Source: Bradyrhizobium sp. CB82 (GTDB lineage Bacteria; Pseudomonadota; Alphaproteobacteria; Rhizobiales; Xanthobacteraceae). From it: 64,000 nucleotides of DNA. The translations under genes were made by a program, and so were the position numbers. The notes beneath the pieces were generated by a model. It ran no database searches. It saw only the letters and a program-made list of their open reading frames with translations, and was not told the origin of the DNA. Below, one piece after another: positions 16,711-27,333 of the stretch (positions within the stretch are counted from its first letter, which is position 1; each line of letters starts with the position of its first letter). Where the stretch lies: positions 8,499,001 through 8,563,000 of the forward strand of contig NZ_CP121650.1 of the NCBI RefSeq assembly GCF_029714405.1, read 5' to 3'.

Positions 16711-17433
16711 TCACGACCTGAACAGCCGCGTATATTGTGTCTCGTGCCGTAGGCTCGCGAGATCGGCGCGAAACGTGGCGCTGCCGAGACCGTCCAGCGT
16801 CACATCCAATGCGCGTGCGGCGGTCGCGGCCACAACGGGCTCCAGCGAAGCGAGCACGCGCTGGCTGTCGGTCTGGCCGAGCGGAATCAGCCGGCTCGCC
16901 GCCGAAATCCAGTTCGAGACCAGCGCGTGCAAAAAGGCATGCAGGGTCGGCTCGAGCCGGACGCCGTGGGCGCTAGCGACCACGCCTACCGCGACGGGAT
17001 AGACCAGCGGCCCCGCGCAGGCCGTGACCATCGCGTCCAGCCCATCCGCATTCCAGGCCGCGCGTGCGATGTCGATGAAGGCGCGGCCCTGCGCCGTGGT
17101 CTCGAGCTGCCGCTCGCGCGAGGGCACGAAGGCGGCCGCAAGCTCCGCGGTGTCGCGCAGGTGGGCTTCATCGCCCGCCTCCGCCGCGCGAAACGCCTGC
17201 ACCAAGAAGGCGGCATCGCAGAAGCCGGCGCCATCGCCGAGCATCGCGTCGAGCCAGTTCGCAAGCGTCGCCGTGTCGGTGATGTCGCCCGCCTCCACCG
17301 CCCACTCAATGCCGCTGGAGTAGGAGAAGCCGCCGACGGGAAACGCCGGTGACAACCACGTCATCAGCCGGTAAAGCGCCGCGGCCTCGCGTTCAGTCAG
17401 GCGGCCGGCGCCAGTCGGCTCATTTGTGGTCAT
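16711..17433 (-). CDS. ureF: UreF, urease accessory protein
   Basis: This 240-residue helical protein contains [31 protein letters not shown] near the N-terminus, the defining UreF segment, and [19 protein letters not shown] near 190. UreF bridges UreD and UreG on the apo-urease and gates GTP hydrolysis. The frame is open far upstream, but that part is only the out-of-frame shadow of the ureE His-rich tail and reads Met/Thr-rich. The real start is ATG 17433 (MTTNEPTG), overlapping the ureE stop by 14 bases, which suggests coupled translation. Confidence 0.95.
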   Translation of the reverse strand: MTTNEPTGAGRLTEREAAALYRLMTWLSPAFPVGGFSYSSGIEWAVEAGDITDTATLANWLDAMLGDGAGFCDAAFLVQAFRAAEAGDEAHLRDTAELAAAFVPSRERQLETTAQGRAFIDIARAAWNADGLDAMVTACAGPLVYPVAVGVVASAHGVRLEPTLHAFLHALVSNWISAASRLIPLGQTDSQRVLASLEPVVAATAARALDVTLDGLGSATFRADLASLRHETQYTRLFRS

Positions 17434-18046
17434 GAACATGGCCGTGGCCGCGGTGATGGTCGGGATGGTCGCAATGCTCGTCGTGGTGGTGATGGTGATC
17501 GTGTCCATGCTCATGCGCGGCATCATCATGGTGGTGGTCATGGTCCCCATGCTCGTGATGCACATGGTCATGCGCCTGGTCATCATGCCCATGGTCATCA
17601 GCATGCGCGTGGCCGGCATCGGCATAGGCGCCGCCTTCGGGATCGAAGGGAGCCTCGATCTCGATCACCCGCGCACCGAGTCCCTTTACCATCGCTTCGA
17701 TGACGTGATCCCGGCGGATACGCAGGCCCTTGGCCATGATCTGCGTCGGCAGGTGTCGGTTGCCGAGATGCCAGGCAACGCGAACGAGATGGAGCGGATC
17801 GCGGCCGCGGATCTCGAGCAGCGGCTCGGGAGCCGCGACCACTTCGACGAGCCGGCCATCCTCCAGCAGCAGCGCATCGCCACCGCGCAGCGCGACGGCG
17901 CTTTCCAGGTCGAGCAGGAATTGAAGGCCGCGTGTGCCGGTCATCGCCATGCGGCGGCGATGCCGGTCGTCGAAATCGAGCACCACCGTATCCGCCGGCG
18001 CTTCCGTGAAGCGGTGCTGTCCTCTGACCTGTGTCGCCCGGATCAT
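17420..18046 (-). CDS. ureE: UreE, urease nickel chaperone with long His-rich tail
   Basis: This is a 208-residue protein. The N-terminal half is the UreE fold ([49 protein letters not shown]), and the middle has the metal-binding domain with [12 protein letters not shown], whose His is the interface nickel ligand. From about residue 145 the tail is dominated by His and Asp ([20 protein letters not shown] and onward), ending HGHVHDHK. Such tails bind several nickel ions and act as a store. It feeds nickel to UreG. Both neighbours in the operon are overlapping or close. Confidence 0.96.
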   Translation of the reverse strand: MIRATQVRGQHRFTEAPADTVVLDFDDRHRRRMAMTGTRGLQFLLDLESAVALRGGDALLLEDGRLVEVVAAPEPLLEIRGRDPLHLVRVAWHLGNRHLPTQIMAKGLRIRRDHVIEAMVKGLGARVIEIEAPFDPEGGAYADAGHAHADDHGHDDQAHDHVHHEHGDHDHHHDDAAHEHGHDHHHHHDEHCDHPDHHRGHGHVHDHK

Positions 18047-18059
18047 GCGATTTTCCCCG

Positions 18060-18359
18060 TTACCGCGTCTCGACCTTCGCGGGCGTGATGAACTCGATCT
18101 TCGGCGGCGCCGTGAAGCACTTCACCGCGACGCGGCCAAACGTCTTCACGTGCTCGGTGGCACGGTGTGGTCCCAGCGCCTCCATGTTCTCCCACTGCTC
18201 GACGAACACCATCTTGGTGTGATCGGTGACGCTCTCGTGCAGATCATAGGCGATATTACCGGGCTCCTTCCGCGTCTCCTTGATGCAGGCGGTGGCGGCT
18301 GCGATGAATTCGGCGCGCGTTTCGGGCTTGATGGTCAAGGTGGCAACGACGTAGATCAC
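18060..18359 (-). CDS. Putative quinol monooxygenase (ABM domain)
   Basis: This is a 99-residue antibiotic-biosynthesis-monooxygenase-fold protein: [21 protein letters not shown] at the start, [35 protein letters not shown]. Members form dimeric ferredoxin-like barrels that oxidise quinols or simply shield reactive molecules, without a cofactor. GTG 18359 is chosen because GGGAGG lies 7 bases upstream; the longer frame to 18392 has no ribosome site. It sits between ureC and ureE in the same direction, so it is transcribed with urease, though it is not a urease factor. Its substrate is unknown. Confidence 0.8.
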   Translation of the reverse strand: MIYVVATLTIKPETRAEFIAAATACIKETRKEPGNIAYDLHESVTDHTKMVFVEQWENMEALGPHRATEHVKTFGRVAVKCFTAPPKIEFITPAKVETR

Positions 18360-18488
18360 GAAAAATCCTCCCGGCTTTTCTTCTGGCTTCAAGATACCGG
18401 GCGCGACATTAGACCAAGCGCGACAAGACGCAAAACCGGAAAATCCGCCCTCGCGATAGGCTCCGAGGGCGGGCGTTCGCCGCTAATT

Positions 18489-20204
<1,716 letters not shown>

Positions 20205-20238
20205 CACAAGCCCCGTTTGCGTTTGAATGTTTGGCCGG

Positions 20239-21246
20239 TCACAGCGAGGCCCTCGCTCGTTGCACCGCGTCGTCGAACTTCGCATCGAGGTAGGGATTGC
20301 CGCCGCGGCAGCCAGCGACCACCTGCTCGGCCCAATCGGTGTATTCGATCAGGTCGGCGCGCTCCTCGGCGGACGGGTCGGCATGAATGCGAGCGCCGAT
20401 ATTGCTGATCTTGTCGGCGATCTTGATCAGTTTTACGCCCGCGGATTTCTTCGGCGCCTCGATCACCTGACGGCGCCGCCGCTCTGCCTTCGGCAGGCTC
20501 ATATCGTCTGTGCATTCGACGACAAGCAAGGCAACGCGGTCGGAAAATTTCTCCGCCAGCTCCTCGCGCGTGGTGCCGGTGTCTTCGATGGTGTCGTGCA
20601 ACCAGCCGGCGGCGACCAGCTCGGCATCCGCGCCATCAGTCGCTGTCGCCAGCAGGTTCGCGACCTCGGCGAGATGATTGATGTAAGGCTCATTCCCCCG
20701 CCCCTTGCGCGCCATCCCGCAATGCCGGCGCGCGGCCAGGTCGGCAGCTTCAGAGATGAGGCGGACAGGTGGGAGCATGGCAAGTGGCTCTGCTTTTGTC
20801 TCAACCGTGCCGACATCGGCTTCGTTCCTCGCCACGCTCTCTCCGTTCCCTCCCCCCTTGCGGGGGACGGTCAGGGAGGGGGGTGCCACGGGCTCCGCTG
20901 CCTGAAGGATGCTCAGAGCCACGCCCTCCAAGTTCTTCATCACGTCGTCATTGGTGAACCGAAGCACACGATAGCCGCGGGACATGAACCAGTGGTCCCG
21001 CTGCTCGTCGTTCCGGAGACGTTCTTCGAAATCATGGCTTTCGCCATCGACCTCGACGACGAGCTTGCATGAATGCGTAACGAAATCCGCGATGTGGTCG
21101 CCCATGGGCGCTTGGCGGCGGAAGCCCAGACGGGCAAGGCGATGGGCTTTGAGGTGACGCCAGAGCAATGTCTCGGCGCGAGTCATCGAGCGCCGCAACT
21201 GCCTGGCGCGACTTCTTTGAGACGGAGAGACCTCGTCGTGTGGCAT
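20239..21246 (-). CDS. DUF559 nuclease domain fused to MESH1-like HD hydrolase
   Basis: One uninterrupted frame of 335 residues joins two unrelated domains. The first is DUF559 ([61 protein letters not shown]), a Vsr-like endonuclease fold. The second starts near MLPPVRLI (ATG 20778) and is a MESH1/RelA-type HD hydrolase ([36 protein letters not shown]) that may remove the 3' pyrophosphate of (p)ppGpp or act on NADPH. The linker [11 protein letters not shown] is the translation of a GC-rich palindromic repeat whose inverted copy abuts the N-terminus. A single fused product is possible, but the HD gene may have its own start at 20778. It lies between ureB and ureC and has no known urease role. 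Confidence 0.75.
   Translation of the reverse strand: MPHDEVSPSQRSRARQLRRSMTRAETLLWRHLKAHRLARLGFRRQAPMGDHIADFVTHSCKLVVEVDGESHDFEERLRNDEQRDHWFMSRGYRVLRFTNDDVMKNLEGVALSILQAAEPVAPPSLTVPRKGGGNGESVARNEADVGTVETKAEPLAMLPPVRLISEAADLAARRHCGMARKGRGNEPYINHLAEVANLLATATDGADAELVAAGWLHDTIEDTGTTREELAEKFSDRVALLVVECTDDMSLPKAERRRRQVIEAPKKSAGVKLIKIADKISNIGARIHADPSAEERADLIEYTDWAEQVVAGCRGGNPYLDAKFDDAVQRARASL
20848..20884 (-). repeat. GC-rich palindromic repeat, inner copy (inside the fused gene)
   Basis: CCCTCCCCCCTTGCGGGGGA at 20848-20867 continues as CGGTCAGGGAGGGGGGT. The reverse complement of 21247-21284 gives nearly the same 38 bases, so the two copies are inverted relative to one another and bracket the DUF559 domain. 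Confidence 0.75.
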
Positions 21247-21285
21247 ACCCCCCTCCCCTGCCCTCCCCCGCAAGGGGGGAGGGAG
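21247..21285 (+). repeat. GC-rich palindromic repeat, outer copy (start of DUF559 domain)
   Basis: ACCCCCCTCCCCTGCCCTCC followed by CCCGCAAGGGGGGAGGG; the inner CCCTCCCCC/GGGGG-AGGG pair forms a hairpin. Inverted partner of the copy at 20848-20884. Its translation would give the spurious SLPPPLRGRAGEGG upstream of the chosen start. Confidence 0.75.
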
Positions 21286-21344
21286 CGAGACAATCGTGCT
21301 CACCTCACTGTGGATCACGGTTCGCGTCTCGCGTTAGCTCAAGC

Positions 21345-21650
21345 TCACAGCTTCCCCATCACATCGCCGCGGAAGCCGTAGATGGTCTTCTTGCCGGCGA
21401 GGGCGACGAGCTGGACGTCGCGGGTCTGGCCGGGCTCGAAGCGGACGGCGGTGCCGGCGGCGATGTCGAGGCGCATGCCGCGGGCCTTCTTGCGATCGAA
21501 TTCCAGGGCCGGGTTGGTTTCGAAGAAATGATAGTGCGAGCCGACCTGGATCGGACGGTCGCCGGTGTTGGCGACGGTCAGCGTCACCGTCTTGCGGCCG
21601 GCATTGAGCTCGATTTCGCCGTCCTGGATGAAGAGTTCACCGGGAATCAT
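21345..21650 (-). CDS. ureB: UreB, urease beta subunit
   Basis: This 101-residue structural subunit has the typical start [19 protein letters not shown] and core [32 protein letters not shown], ending [12 protein letters not shown]. It packs between UreA and UreC and helps form the trimeric urease. Its length is normal. It follows ureA by 9 bases in the same direction. Downstream, the DUF559-HD gene separates it from ureC, where ureC would normally follow directly. Confidence 0.97.
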   Translation of the reverse strand: MIPGELFIQDGEIELNAGRKTVTLTVANTGDRPIQVGSHYHFFETNPALEFDRKKARGMRLDIAAGTAVRFEPGQTRDVQLVALAGKKTIYGFRGDVMGKL

Positions 21651-21659
21651 GCTCTGCTC

Positions 21660-21962
21660 CTACCTGATCGGCTCGTGGACGGTGACGAGCTTGGTGCCGT
21701 CCGGGAACGTCGCCTCGACCTGGATATCGTGAATCATCTCGGAGATGCCCGGCATCACCTGATCGCGGGTCAATACTTGCGCGCCGGCCTGCATCAGTTC
21801 GGCGACGGTGCGGCCGTCACGCGCGCCTTCCAGAATGAAATCGGAGATGATCGCAACGGCCTCCGGATGGTTCAGCTTGACGCCGCGATCGAGCCTGCGC
21901 CGTGCCACGATGGCCGCCATCGAAATCAGAAGCTTGTCCTTTTCGCGGGGAGACAGGTTCAT
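21660..21962 (-). CDS. ureA: UreA, urease gamma subunit
   Basis: This 100-residue subunit reads [43 protein letters not shown] at the start and [31 protein letters not shown] at the end, matching urease gamma over the full length. It is the smallest structural subunit of the UreABC trimer. It lies 22 bases after ureD and 9 bases before ureB, with AGGAG-like bases before its ATG, so it belongs to the same transcript. Confidence 0.97.
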   Translation of the reverse strand: MNLSPREKDKLLISMAAIVARRRLDRGVKLNHPEAVAIISDFILEGARDGRTVAELMQAGAQVLTRDQVMPGISEMIHDIQVEATFPDGTKLVTVHEPIR

Positions 21963-21984
21963 GCGAAATCTCGTCGTGAGTTCA

Positions 21985-22815
21985 TCAATTCAGCCACAGC
22001 CGCGGCAGCGCGGCACCCGTGCGCGCCAGCACCGCCATCATGTCGGCGCGCAGGCGCGCCGCATCTTGGGCACAGAACCGCGCCATTGCAAAGCCATTCC
22101 AGGCGGATATCCCGACCTCGCCGGCGAAAGATTCCGAAGCTTCCCGGATACGCTCGACCAGGGCCTCATCGCCCGGAACGATCAACGCGGTACCGATCGC
22201 GGCGCCGTCCTTGGTGACGGCGGGGCGCGCCAGCTTGGCGCCGATATCGCCGTCGAGCCTCACCGTCTCGGCGAACACCAGCCGGCCGCCACGGGAGAGC
22301 CGCCAGCGGTCGACGAACTCGCCCTGCTCCATCCGTTCGCCCATCGCTGTGCGGCCGAACACCACGATCTCGCAGAGCAGGAGCGATGCCGCTTCATCGA
22401 GCGCGATATCGAAGCGGCGATGGACGCGCGCGCGATCGAACAGGATCGTCTCCTGCGGCAGCCAGCCGAGATGCGCGCCTGCGGCGACCTTCAGGGCAAT
22501 ATTGAGCTCTGCCGCCGCGCCGGGCGCACGATAGACCTTTTCGGCCGCCGCCGTGGTCAGCGTCAGGCGCGAGCCTTGGCCCGCCGAAATATCGATATCA
22601 AAGCGGTCTCCGCCGGCAATCCCGCCGGCCGTGTTGACGAACACGCCCGAGAGGCCCTCGCCTTCCGGCGAGGGAAAGCGCACGCGCAAGGAGCCGGACT
22701 CATGCAACGCTCCGCGCCGCGTAACGCCCTCGCGCGCATGGACGTCGAAGCGCACCGCACCGCGGGCGCGGTTGGCCTCGAAAACACTGGACGTGGTCGA
22801 TAGTTCGCTGCGCAT
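21985..22815 (-). CDS. ureD: UreD, urease accessory protein
   Basis: This 276-residue protein has the UreD markers [67 protein letters not shown] and [12 protein letters not shown]. UreD is the first accessory protein to bind apo-urease and conducts nickel through its tunnel to the active site. It lies directly after the urea transporter gene urtE, with 38 bases between them, which ties uptake to urease assembly in one transcription unit. Confidence 0.95.
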   Translation of the reverse strand: MRSELSTTSSVFEANRARGAVRFDVHAREGVTRRGALHESGSLRVRFPSPEGEGLSGVFVNTAGGIAGGDRFDIDISAGQGSRLTLTTAAAEKVYRAPGAAAELNIALKVAAGAHLGWLPQETILFDRARVHRRFDIALDEAASLLLCEIVVFGRTAMGERMEQGEFVDRWRLSRGGRLVFAETVRLDGDIGAKLARPAVTKDGAAIGTALIVPGDEALVERIREASESFAGEVGISAWNGFAMARFCAQDAARLRADMMAVLARTGAALPRLWLN

Positions 22816-22853
22816 CCGCCTCCCCAGCCGCCAGCCGCTGCAGAACGAAAAGC

Positions 22854-23549
22854 CTACAGCGCCATCTGGCGGCTGATTTCGCTCGCGTCGAGGTTCGAGC
22901 GGTCGCAGGTGTATTTCACCGCGCCGCGGTCCATCACGGCAAAACTGTCGCCGAGTTCGCAGGCAAAGTCGAGATATTGTTCGACCAGCACGATGGCGAT
23001 GTTGCCGAGGTTGCGCAAATAAGAGATCGCGCGGCCGATGTCCTTGATGATCGAGGGCTGGATGCCCTCGGTCGGCTCGTCGAGCAACAGCAATTTCGGC
23101 CGCATCACCAGCGCGCGGCCGATCGCGAGCTGCTGCTGTTGGCCGCCGGAGAGGTCGCCGCCGCGCCGGCCGAGCATGGATTGCAGCACGGGAAACAACG
23201 AGAACACGTCGTCGGGGATGTGGCGATCATCACGCTTGAGCGGCCCGAAACCGGTCTTGAGGTTTTCCTCGACCGTCAGCAGCGGAAATATCTCGCGGCC
23301 CTGCGGCACGAAGCCGATGCCCTTGCGCGCCCGCTCGTAGGGCTTCAGCATGGTGATGTCGCTACCATCGAACACGATCGCGCCGGAGGAGATCGGATAT
23401 TGCCCGACCATGGCGCGGAGCAGCGAGGTCTTGCCGACGCCGTTGCGCCCGAGCACGCATGTGACCTTGCCAGGCGCGGCCGAGATGGAGACGCCGCGCA
23501 ACGCCTGGGCTGCGCCGTAGAACAGGTTGATGTTGTCGACCTTCAGCAT
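22854..23549 (-). CDS. urtE: UrtE, urea ABC transporter ATP-binding protein
   Basis: This 231-residue LivF-type ATPase has Walker A GRNGVGKTSLL, a Q loop in GFVPQGREIFPLLTVEENL, signature LSGGQQQQLAIGRAL, Walker B LLLLDEPTEGIQPSII and a His switch region. It powers urea import with UrtD through the permeases UrtB and UrtC. The GIQPSIIKDIG motif is typical of the Urt subclass as opposed to branched-chain amino-acid transporters. A palindromic repeat separates it from urtD. Confidence 0.93.
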   Translation of the reverse strand: MLKVDNINLFYGAAQALRGVSISAAPGKVTCVLGRNGVGKTSLLRAMVGQYPISSGAIVFDGSDITMLKPYERARKGIGFVPQGREIFPLLTVEENLKTGFGPLKRDDRHIPDDVFSLFPVLQSMLGRRGGDLSGGQQQQLAIGRALVMRPKLLLLDEPTEGIQPSIIKDIGRAISYLRNLGNIAIVLVEQYLDFACELGDSFAVMDRGAVKYTCDRSNLDASEISRQMAL

Positions 23550-23569
23550 GTCTTCGGACTCCGCCTCTC

Positions 23570-23685
23570 GTGTCCCGCGCGCGGTGCAGCACGAAGTGGT
23601 GCACCGCAGATGCGGGACCCACTATGGGTCCCGGTTCTACAGCGCATCATTTCGCTGCGCTCATGCTGCGCTGTGCCCGGGACAC
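23570..23685. repeat. Palindromic repeat between urtD and urtE
   Basis: GTGTCCCG (23570-23577) and CGGGACAC (23678-23685) bound an approximately 116-base unit with inner palindromes such as GGGACCC-x4-GGGTCCC. This form is common between genes in Bradyrhizobiaceae. It lies inside an otherwise compact operon and may attenuate or stabilise the mRNA. Confidence 0.65.
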
Positions 23686-23709
23686 GAAACTGACTGTTCG
23701 CCTTCACAC

Positions 23710-24471
23710 CTATCTTCCGAGATACACTTCGATGACCCGCTCGTTGGACGAGACCTGGTCGATGGTGCCTTCGGCAAGCACCGAGCCCTCGTGCAGGCAG
23801 GTGACCTTCACGCCCAATTCGCGGACGAAGGTCATGTCGTGCTCGACCACCATCACGGTGTGGTTCTTGTTGATCTCCTTGAGCAGTTCCGCGGTCAGGT
23901 GCGTCTCGACGTCGGTCATGCCCGCAACGGGCTCATCGACCAGCAGGAGTTTTGGGTCCTGCGCGAGCAGCATGCCGATCTCGAGCCACTGCTTCTGGCC
24001 ATGGCTTAGGCTGCCGGCGAGGCGCCCCCGCGCATCGGTGAGGCGGATGGTCTCCAGCACCTTGTCGATTCGCTCGGATTCGGCCTTGCTGCCGCGCCAG
24101 AACAACGTGCCACGAACCGAGTGATCGACATTGAGCGCGAGCAGAAGATTGTCCTCGACCGTCTGGCTCTCGAACACGGTCGGCTTCTGGAATTTGCGGC
24201 CGATGCCGAGCTCGGCGATACGGGTCTCGTCGAGACGCGTCAGATCGGTGACGCCGTCGAACAGCACGGAGCCTTCATCCGGCTTGGTCTTGCCGGTGAT
24301 GATGTCCATCATCGTGGTCTTGCCGGCGCCGTTCGGGCCGATGATGGCGCGCATTTCGCCGGGCTCAAGCGTCAGCGACAGGTTATTGATGGCGTGGAAG
24401 CCGTCGAACGAAACGTGCACGCCGTCGAGATAGAGCATCGCAGAAGTCGCGCGGGTATCCATGACGTTCAT
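23710..24471 (-). CDS. urtD: UrtD, urea ABC transporter ATP-binding protein
   Basis: This 253-residue LivG-type ATPase has Walker A GPNGAGKTTMMDIITGKTKPDEG, the region GRKFQKPTVFESQTVEDNLLLAL, signature SLSHGQKQWLEIGMLLAQ, Walker B LLLVDEPVAGM and the switch VMVVEHDMTFV. The signature serine-histidine variant SHGQ is normal for UrtD. It forms the ATPase heterodimer with UrtE. It begins 6 bases after urtC, in the order urtABCDE typical of nitrogen-controlled urea uptake. Confidence 0.94.
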   Translation of the reverse strand: MNVMDTRATSAMLYLDGVHVSFDGFHAINNLSLTLEPGEMRAIIGPNGAGKTTMMDIITGKTKPDEGSVLFDGVTDLTRLDETRIAELGIGRKFQKPTVFESQTVEDNLLLALNVDHSVRGTLFWRGSKAESERIDKVLETIRLTDARGRLAGSLSHGQKQWLEIGMLLAQDPKLLLVDEPVAGMTDVETHLTAELLKEINKNHTVMVVEHDMTFVRELGVKVTCLHEGSVLAEGTIDQVSSNERVIEVYLGR

Positions 24472-24477
24472 TTCCGC

Positions 24478-25647
24478 CTACTCCGCCATGTCAGGTTCGC
24501 TGACGCCATCTTCAGCCGCGGCGCTTGCCGCGTTTGCCCCGCCGTTCCTCGCCTTCCAGGGCTCCCACCAGGAGTTGAATGTGCCGACGATGCCCTTCGG
24601 CAACAGCAGCGTCACGAGGATGAACAACGCACCCAGCATGAACAGCCAGTACGGCGCGAGCACGCCGGAGGTGAAGAACGTCTTGGCATAGTTGACGACG
24701 ACGGCGCCGAGCGCCGCGCCGACAAGGGTGCCGCGGCCGCCGACCGCGACCCAGATTACCGCCTCGATCGAGTTGCCCGGCGCGAATTCGGATGGGTTGA
24801 TGATGCCGACCTGCGGCACGTAGAGAGCGCCGGCGACACCGGCCATGCAGGCCGACACCGTGAACACGAACAGCTTGTAGAACTCGACGCGGTAGCCGAG
24901 AAAGCGCGTGCGGGATTCCGCGTCACGGATCGCGATCAGCACCTTGCCGAGCTTTGAGGTGACGATGGCCCGGCAGATCAGGAAACCGACGATCAGCGCC
25001 AGGCAGCTCAGCGCGAACAGCGTGGCGCGCGTGCCCTCCGCCTGCACGTTGAAGCCGAGGATATCCTTGAAGTCGGTCAGGCCGTTGTTGCCGCCGAAAC
25101 CGAAATCGTTGCGGAAGAAGCCGAGCAGGAGCGCATAAGTCATCGCCTGTGTGATGATCGACAGGTACACGCCGGTGACGCGCGAGCGGAAGGCCAGCCA
25201 GCCGAAGCAGAAGGCGAGCAGGCCGGGAACGAACAGCACCATCAGCGCTGCGAACCAGAACATATCGAAGCCGTACCAGTACCAGGGTAGCTTCTGCCAG
25301 TTCAGGAACACCATGAAGTCGGGCAGGATCGGATTGCCGTAGACGCCGCGGGTGCCGATCTGCCGCATCAGGTACATGCCCATGGCGTAGCCGCCGAGCG
25401 CGAAGAACGCGCCGTGGCCGAGCGAGAGGATGCCGCAATAGCCCCAGATCAGGTCGATCGACAGCGCCAGGATGGCGTAGCAGACATACTTGCCCCAGAG
25501 CGCGACCAGATAGGTCGGCACCTGGAAGAACGAGCCGGCCGGCAACAGCAGGTTGGAGAGCGGAATCAGGATGCCGCAGGCGGCGACGATGGCAAGAAAC
25601 ATCGTCGCGCCGCGGTCCAGCGATCGCGTGAGCATGTGAGGGGTCAT
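24478..25647 (-). CDS. urtC: UrtC, urea ABC transporter permease
   Basis: This 389-residue polytopic membrane protein of the LivM family has LSIDLIWGYCGILSLGHGAFFALGGYAMGMYLM near the N-terminus and VAGALYVPQVGIINPSEFAPGNSIEAVIWVAVGGRGTLVGAALGA near the C-terminus, the latter the cytoplasmic loop that contacts the ATPases. About ten hydrophobic segments are visible. The first ATG overlaps the urtB stop by 4 bases, giving tight coupling of the two permease halves. Confidence 0.94.
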   Translation of the reverse strand: MTPHMLTRSLDRGATMFLAIVAACGILIPLSNLLLPAGSFFQVPTYLVALWGKYVCYAILALSIDLIWGYCGILSLGHGAFFALGGYAMGMYLMRQIGTRGVYGNPILPDFMVFLNWQKLPWYWYGFDMFWFAALMVLFVPGLLAFCFGWLAFRSRVTGVYLSIITQAMTYALLLGFFRNDFGFGGNNGLTDFKDILGFNVQAEGTRATLFALSCLALIVGFLICRAIVTSKLGKVLIAIRDAESRTRFLGYRVEFYKLFVFTVSACMAGVAGALYVPQVGIINPSEFAPGNSIEAVIWVAVGGRGTLVGAALGAVVVNYAKTFFTSGVLAPYWLFMLGALFILVTLLLPKGIVGTFNSWWEPWKARNGGANAASAAAEDGVSEPDMAE

Positions 25648-27251
25648 GCTTCCACCGCACGGCCCTTGAGCGCGAACAGGCCGCGCGGGCGCTTTTGAAT
25701 GAAAAGGATGATCAGGACCAGGATCGCGATCTTGCCGAGCACGGCGCCGGCGACCGGCTCCAGGAACTTGTTGGCGATGCCGAGCGTGAAGGCGCCGACC
25801 AGCGTGCCCCAGAGATTGCCGACCCCGCCGAATACCACGACCATGAAGCTGTCGATGATGTAGCTCTGGCCGAGATTGGGGCTGACGTTGTCGATCTGCG
25901 ACAGCGCGACGCCGGCAATGCCGGCGATGCCGGAGCCGAGGCCGAAGGTCAGCGCGTCGACGCGCGAGGTGGCGATGCCCATCGAGGCCGCCATGCGGCG
26001 GTTCTGCGTCACCGCGCGCATCTCGAGACCGAGCGCGGTGTAGCGCAGCATCGCGAGCAGGATCGCAAACACCGCGAGCGTGAAGCAGAGGATCCAGAGC
26101 CGGTTATAGGTGATGGTGATCTGGCCGAGTTCGAAGGCGCCGCTCATCCAGGAGGGGTTGCCGACCTCGCGGTTGGTGGGACCGAATGCGGTGCGCACCG
26201 CCTGCTGGAGCACCAAGGACAGGCCCCAGGTCGCGAGCAGTGTCTCCAGCGGACGGCCGTAGAGGAAGCGGATGATGCTGCGCTCGATCAAGACGCCGAT
26301 CGCGCCTGACACCAGGAAGGCGAGCGGCACGGCGATCAACAGCGAATAGTCGAACAAAGCGGGATAGCGGGTGCGGATCACCTCCTGCACCACGAAGGTG
26401 GTGTAGGCGCCCAGCATCACCATCTCGCCATGGGCCATGTTGATGACGCCCATCACGCCGAAGGTGATGGCGAGGCCGATCGCGGCGAGCAGCAGCACCG
26501 AACCGAGCGACAGGCCGTACCAGGCGTTCTGCACGCTGGACCAGACCGCGAGTGAGCTCTGGATCGAGCCGATCGCGCTTGCCGCGGCCTTGGTCACCGA
26601 AGCCGGCTGGTCGCCCATGCCGGTCAGCAGCGCCAGCGCTTCCTGGTCACCTCTAGCCTTGATGGTGGCGACGGCTTCAAGTTTCTCGACCTCCGTGGCG
26701 TCGGATTTGAACAGCAGGATCGCCGCCCGGGCTTCACTGAGCGCCGTCCTGACCGACTTGCTGGTCTCCTTGGCGAGCGCGTTGTCGACGGCGTCGAGGG
26801 CGCTTTCCTCATGCGACTTGAAGACGGATTGCGCAGCCTGCATGCGCGTTGCGAGATCCGGCGACATCAGAGTCAGGCTGCCGAGCGCTGCATCGACGCT
26901 GCGACGCAGGCGGTTGTTGAGGCGGACCGCGCTGGCGCTGTCCGGAACGCTCGCGACCGGCTGGCCGGTTGTGGCATCGATCGACTTGCCGTCGGTGCCG
27001 GTGATGTAGACTTTCTTGCTGTCCGGATCGGCCATCAGACGGTCGTCCTGCAAGGCGCTGATGATCGGAAAAGCGAGCGGATTGCCGCTGCTCGCAACAA
27101 CGCCGATCGCTTCTTCGGTGTCGGAAAAATCGTCGTTGGCGAATTTGGCGACCGCATCCTCGAACGGGCCGGCCAAGGCCGGCAGCGCGAACGCGATCAG
27201 GAATAACGAAAGCGCAAGCGTGCAGAGACGGGCTGGCAATTTTGCGAGCAC
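25644..27251 (-). CDS. urtB: UrtB, urea ABC transporter permease with periplasmic N-domain
   Basis: This 535-residue protein has an N-terminal signal/TM segment (about 7-27) followed by a roughly 200-residue soluble helical part rich in Ala, Asp and Lys (FANDDFSDTEEAIGVVASSGNPLAFPIISALQDDRL), which UrtB proteins have and LivH proteins lack. From about 240 it is a LivH-like permease (GLAITFGVMGVINMAHGEMVMLGAYTTF, LLATWGLSLVLQQAVRTAFGP, GSGIAGIAGVALSQIDNVSPNLGQ). It forms the channel with UrtC. The spacer of 82 bases after urtA contains a hairpin. Confidence 0.94.
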   Translation of the reverse strand: MLAKLPARLCTLALSLFLIAFALPALAGPFEDAVAKFANDDFSDTEEAIGVVASSGNPLAFPIISALQDDRLMADPDSKKVYITGTDGKSIDATTGQPVASVPDSASAVRLNNRLRRSVDAALGSLTLMSPDLATRMQAAQSVFKSHEESALDAVDNALAKETSKSVRTALSEARAAILLFKSDATEVEKLEAVATIKARGDQEALALLTGMGDQPASVTKAAASAIGSIQSSLAVWSSVQNAWYGLSLGSVLLLAAIGLAITFGVMGVINMAHGEMVMLGAYTTFVVQEVIRTRYPALFDYSLLIAVPLAFLVSGAIGVLIERSIIRFLYGRPLETLLATWGLSLVLQQAVRTAFGPTNREVGNPSWMSGAFELGQITITYNRLWILCFTLAVFAILLAMLRYTALGLEMRAVTQNRRMAASMGIATSRVDALTFGLGSGIAGIAGVALSQIDNVSPNLGQSYIIDSFMVVVFGGVGNLWGTLVGAFTLGIANKFLEPVAGAVLGKIAILVLIILFIQKRPRGLFALKGRAVEA

Positions 27252-27277
27252 TGTGAATTACCCCGGCAGAAATGGGT

Positions 27278-27307
27278 GGAGAGGGCGGCGGGAGCGCTGC
27301 CCTCTCC
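27278..27307 (-). promoter_or_regulatory. Hairpin between urtA and urtB
   Basis: GGAGAGGGC (27278-27286) and GCCCTCTCC (27299-27307) form a perfect 9-pair stem in the urtA-urtB spacer. No U tract follows on the minus strand. It is likely an mRNA-stability or attenuation element that leaves more urtA than permease message, as is usual for binding-protein operons. Confidence 0.55.
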
Positions 27308-27333
27308 GTGTCGTCTTATCACTCAGACCGGGA

